Made by a program: the position numbers and the translations under genes. A DNA stretch of 8,273 nt. Origin: an uncultured Flavobacteriales bacterium (lineage in GTDB: Bacteria > Bacteroidota > Bacteroidia > Flavobacteriales_D > Parvicellaceae). The notes beneath the pieces are model-generated. The model did no database searches. It was not told the DNA's origin and saw only the letters and a list, made by a program, of their open reading frames with translations. The DNA lies in NCBI GenBank assembly GCA_938084875.1, contig CALKFX010000191.1, positions 1-8,273 of the forward strand. The letters run 5' to 3'. This document shows, one piece after another, positions 6,927 to 8,273 of the stretch. Numbering within the stretch: position 1 is the stretch's first letter; each line of letters opens with the position of its first letter.

Positions 6927-8273
6927 TGTTTAAAGGATTTCTTAGCCGAAGAATTTCTTACTTTTTGATGATTTTATTCATCATACTAAACTCCATTTTA
7001 ATTTACTTTGACATTTTCTACCTCCTAGTGGTTCCTTTAGTCATATTACTTGGCTATCTATTTGTTTTTAGATTGGATTTAATTTTTCTAACTATAGTTT
7101 TTTGCACCCCTCTTTCTTTTAATTTTGAAAATTTAGACTTGCTTGGAATAGGATTTTATTTCCCAACAGAACCATTACTGCTGGTATTTACTATTGTATT
7201 TCTGTTCAAAGCGCTTTATGAAAAAAAAAACAAAAAAGAGCTTCTACATTATAAAAACCCTGTAATAATATTAGTTTTCGTACAAGTTCTATGGATTTTT
7301 ACAACCTCTATAGTCAGTGAAATACCTATGGTTTCCTTTAAGTTTTTAATTTCTAGAAGCTGGTTCATTATTCCCATTCTTCTTTACGGAATTCACTTTT
7401 TCAAAAAAGGGAAAAAACAAATCAAACAATTTTTCTTCGCTTATCTTTTTGCCATGGTAATGGTGACTTGCTATACATTAGTCAACCACATGATAAATAG
7501 TTTTAGTGAAGAAGCAGGTCATTGGGTAATGTGGCCATTTTTTAAAGACCACACTTCATATGGTGCAATTTTAGCACTAATTATTCCAATTAATGTTTGG
7601 TTGATATATGATTCTAAAAAAAATTACTTGAGAATATTATTAATTGTTTATTTAGCAATATTTCTTATTGGTCTGTACTTTAGTTATACAAGAGCTGCTT
7701 GGTTAAGTATTGTTTTGGCCATTGGAGTATTTGTTCTTTATTACTTGAAAATAAAATTAAAATGGATAATTGGTATCCTAATTATTCCTTTAATATTTAT
7801 AGTTTATAATTTTACAGAAATTTCTTACTTGGTTCAAAAAAATGATGCAGAACACACCACAGAGAATTTTTCAGAAAGAGTAGAATCAATGTCCAATATT
7901 TCCTCAGATGCATCAAATTTAGAACGTTTAAACAGATGGAACTGTGCAATTGAATTATTTTTAAAAAGACCTTTTTTTGGATGGGGGCCTGGAACCTATG
8001 CTTTTGTTTATGCACCATTTCAAAAATCCAAAGATTTGACAATAATCAGCACTAATTTTGGAGATGGTGGAAATGCACATAGTGAATATCTAAGTCCTTT
8101 AGCGGAACAAGGTTTTTTTGGTTTTTTAATTAATATTTCACTAATAGGGCTTGTTTTTATTTACTCGGGTCTATATTATGTAAGATGTGAAAATGATTTT
8201 TATAAAATTTTAACACTTTTCATCATCTTATCTCTAACCACTTATTTTACGCACGGTGTTTTAAACAACTATT
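6926..8273 (+). CDS. O-antigen ligase/polymerase family membrane protein (3' end missing)
   Basis: The frame starts at an ATG sharing one base with the Wzz stop (TAATG) and stays open for 449 codons to the window end. The product is a multi-spanning membrane protein of the Wzy_C/WaaL superfamily, which polymerises repeat units or joins polymer to lipid A on the periplasmic face. Visible signatures are DHTSYGAILAL (208-218), FSYTRAAWLS with Arg256 (252-261), a large non-membrane loop at about 298-395 with ERLNRWNCAIELFLKRPFFG and WGPGTY, and NAHSEYLSPLAEQGFFGF (383-400) holding His385, the likely counterpart of the catalytic His of WaaL. The last residues, FTHGVLNNY, resemble the pattern just before the end of this family in Bacteroidota, so only some tens of residues are probably missing. 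Ligase and polymerase cannot be told apart by eye; the Wzz neighbour makes a Wzy role plausible. Confidence 0.88.
   Translation, partial: MFKGFLSRRISYFLMILFIILNSILIYFDIFYLLVVPLVILLGYLFVFRLDLIFLTIVFCTPLSFNFENLDLLGIGFYFPTEPLLLVFTIVFLFKALYEKKNKKELLHYKNPVIILVFVQVLWIFTTSIVSEIPMVSFKFLISRSWFIIPILLYGIHFFKKGKKQIKQFFFAYLFAMVMVTCYTLVNHMINSFSEEAGHWVMWPFFKDHTSYGAILALIIPINVWLIYDSKKNYLRILLIVYLAIFLIGLYFSYTRAAWLSIVLAIGVFVLYYLKIKLKWIIGILIIPLIFIVYNFTEISYLVQKNDAEHTTENFSERVESMSNISSDASNLERLNRWNCAIELFLKRPFFGWGPGTYAFVYAPFQKSKDLTIISTNFGDGGNAHSEYLSPLAEQGFFGFLINISLIGLVFIYSGLYYVRCENDFYKILTLFIILSLTTYFTHGVLNNY
7221..7230 (+). repeat. Ten-A homopolymer inside the O-antigen ligase/polymerase gene
   Basis: Ten consecutive A residues encode part of the Lys-rich loop KKNKK (residues 100-104). 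A one-base slip here would truncate the product early. Runs of 8-9 A or T are common across this AT-rich window, for example 219-227, 636-644 and 4438-4446, so this tract is only slightly longer than background. A switching role is speculation. Confidence 0.5.

Noticed and set aside
7812..8042. 76-codon open frame on the - strand
   Set aside because: It is opposite the well-supported O-antigen ligase/polymerase frame, which carries the family motifs here. It is a shadow frame.

Overview
The window is very AT-rich, densely coded DNA with about six genes and almost no spacer. It looks like a chromosomal segment from a member of the Bacteroidota, most likely Flavobacteriales. The evidence is the fused MurF-alanine racemase (typical of this phylum), a small conserved protein family that I recall mainly from this phylum, a spacer matching the Bacteroidota promoter pattern (TTG, 20 bases, TAnnTTTG), weak Shine-Dalgarno sequences, and A-rich starts. 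The genus cannot be read from the sequence.

Left part (1-1950). A probable gene tail on the + strand ends at base 82 and meets, tail to tail, a leftward two-gene operon. That operon is a 206-residue protein of unknown function (1330-1950) followed, with a 4-base ATGA overlap, by an exported M28-family zinc aminopeptidase (83-1333). A 121-base divergent spacer (1951-2071) follows. It holds a plausible leftward promoter and a perfect 8+8 inverted repeat. It is the longest non-coding stretch; no gap exceeds 300 bases.

Right part (2072-8273). A rightward run of four genes: the bifunctional MurF/alanine racemase (peptidoglycan precursor synthesis, TTG start), a MOP-superfamily polysaccharide flippase starting inside the murF-alr stop (TAATG), a Wzz-type chain-length determinant after a 50-base spacer with its own near-perfect promoter, and an O-antigen ligase/polymerase-family membrane protein that overlaps the Wzz stop by one base (TAATG) and is cut by the window end. 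Flippase, chain-length regulator and ligase/polymerase are three components expected of a Wzx/Wzy-type surface-polysaccharide pathway; glycosyltransferases presumably lie further right. Peptidoglycan precursor and surface-polysaccharide export genes therefore share one transcription unit, both drawing on undecaprenyl-phosphate carriers.

I found no RNA gene, CRISPR array, insertion sequence, phage gene or defence system, and nothing that I would call a new system. The points most worth a second look are the shortened, motif-poor MurF half of the fusion, the murF-alr/flippase coupling, the internal promoter before the Wzz gene, and the uncharacterised 206-residue protein.
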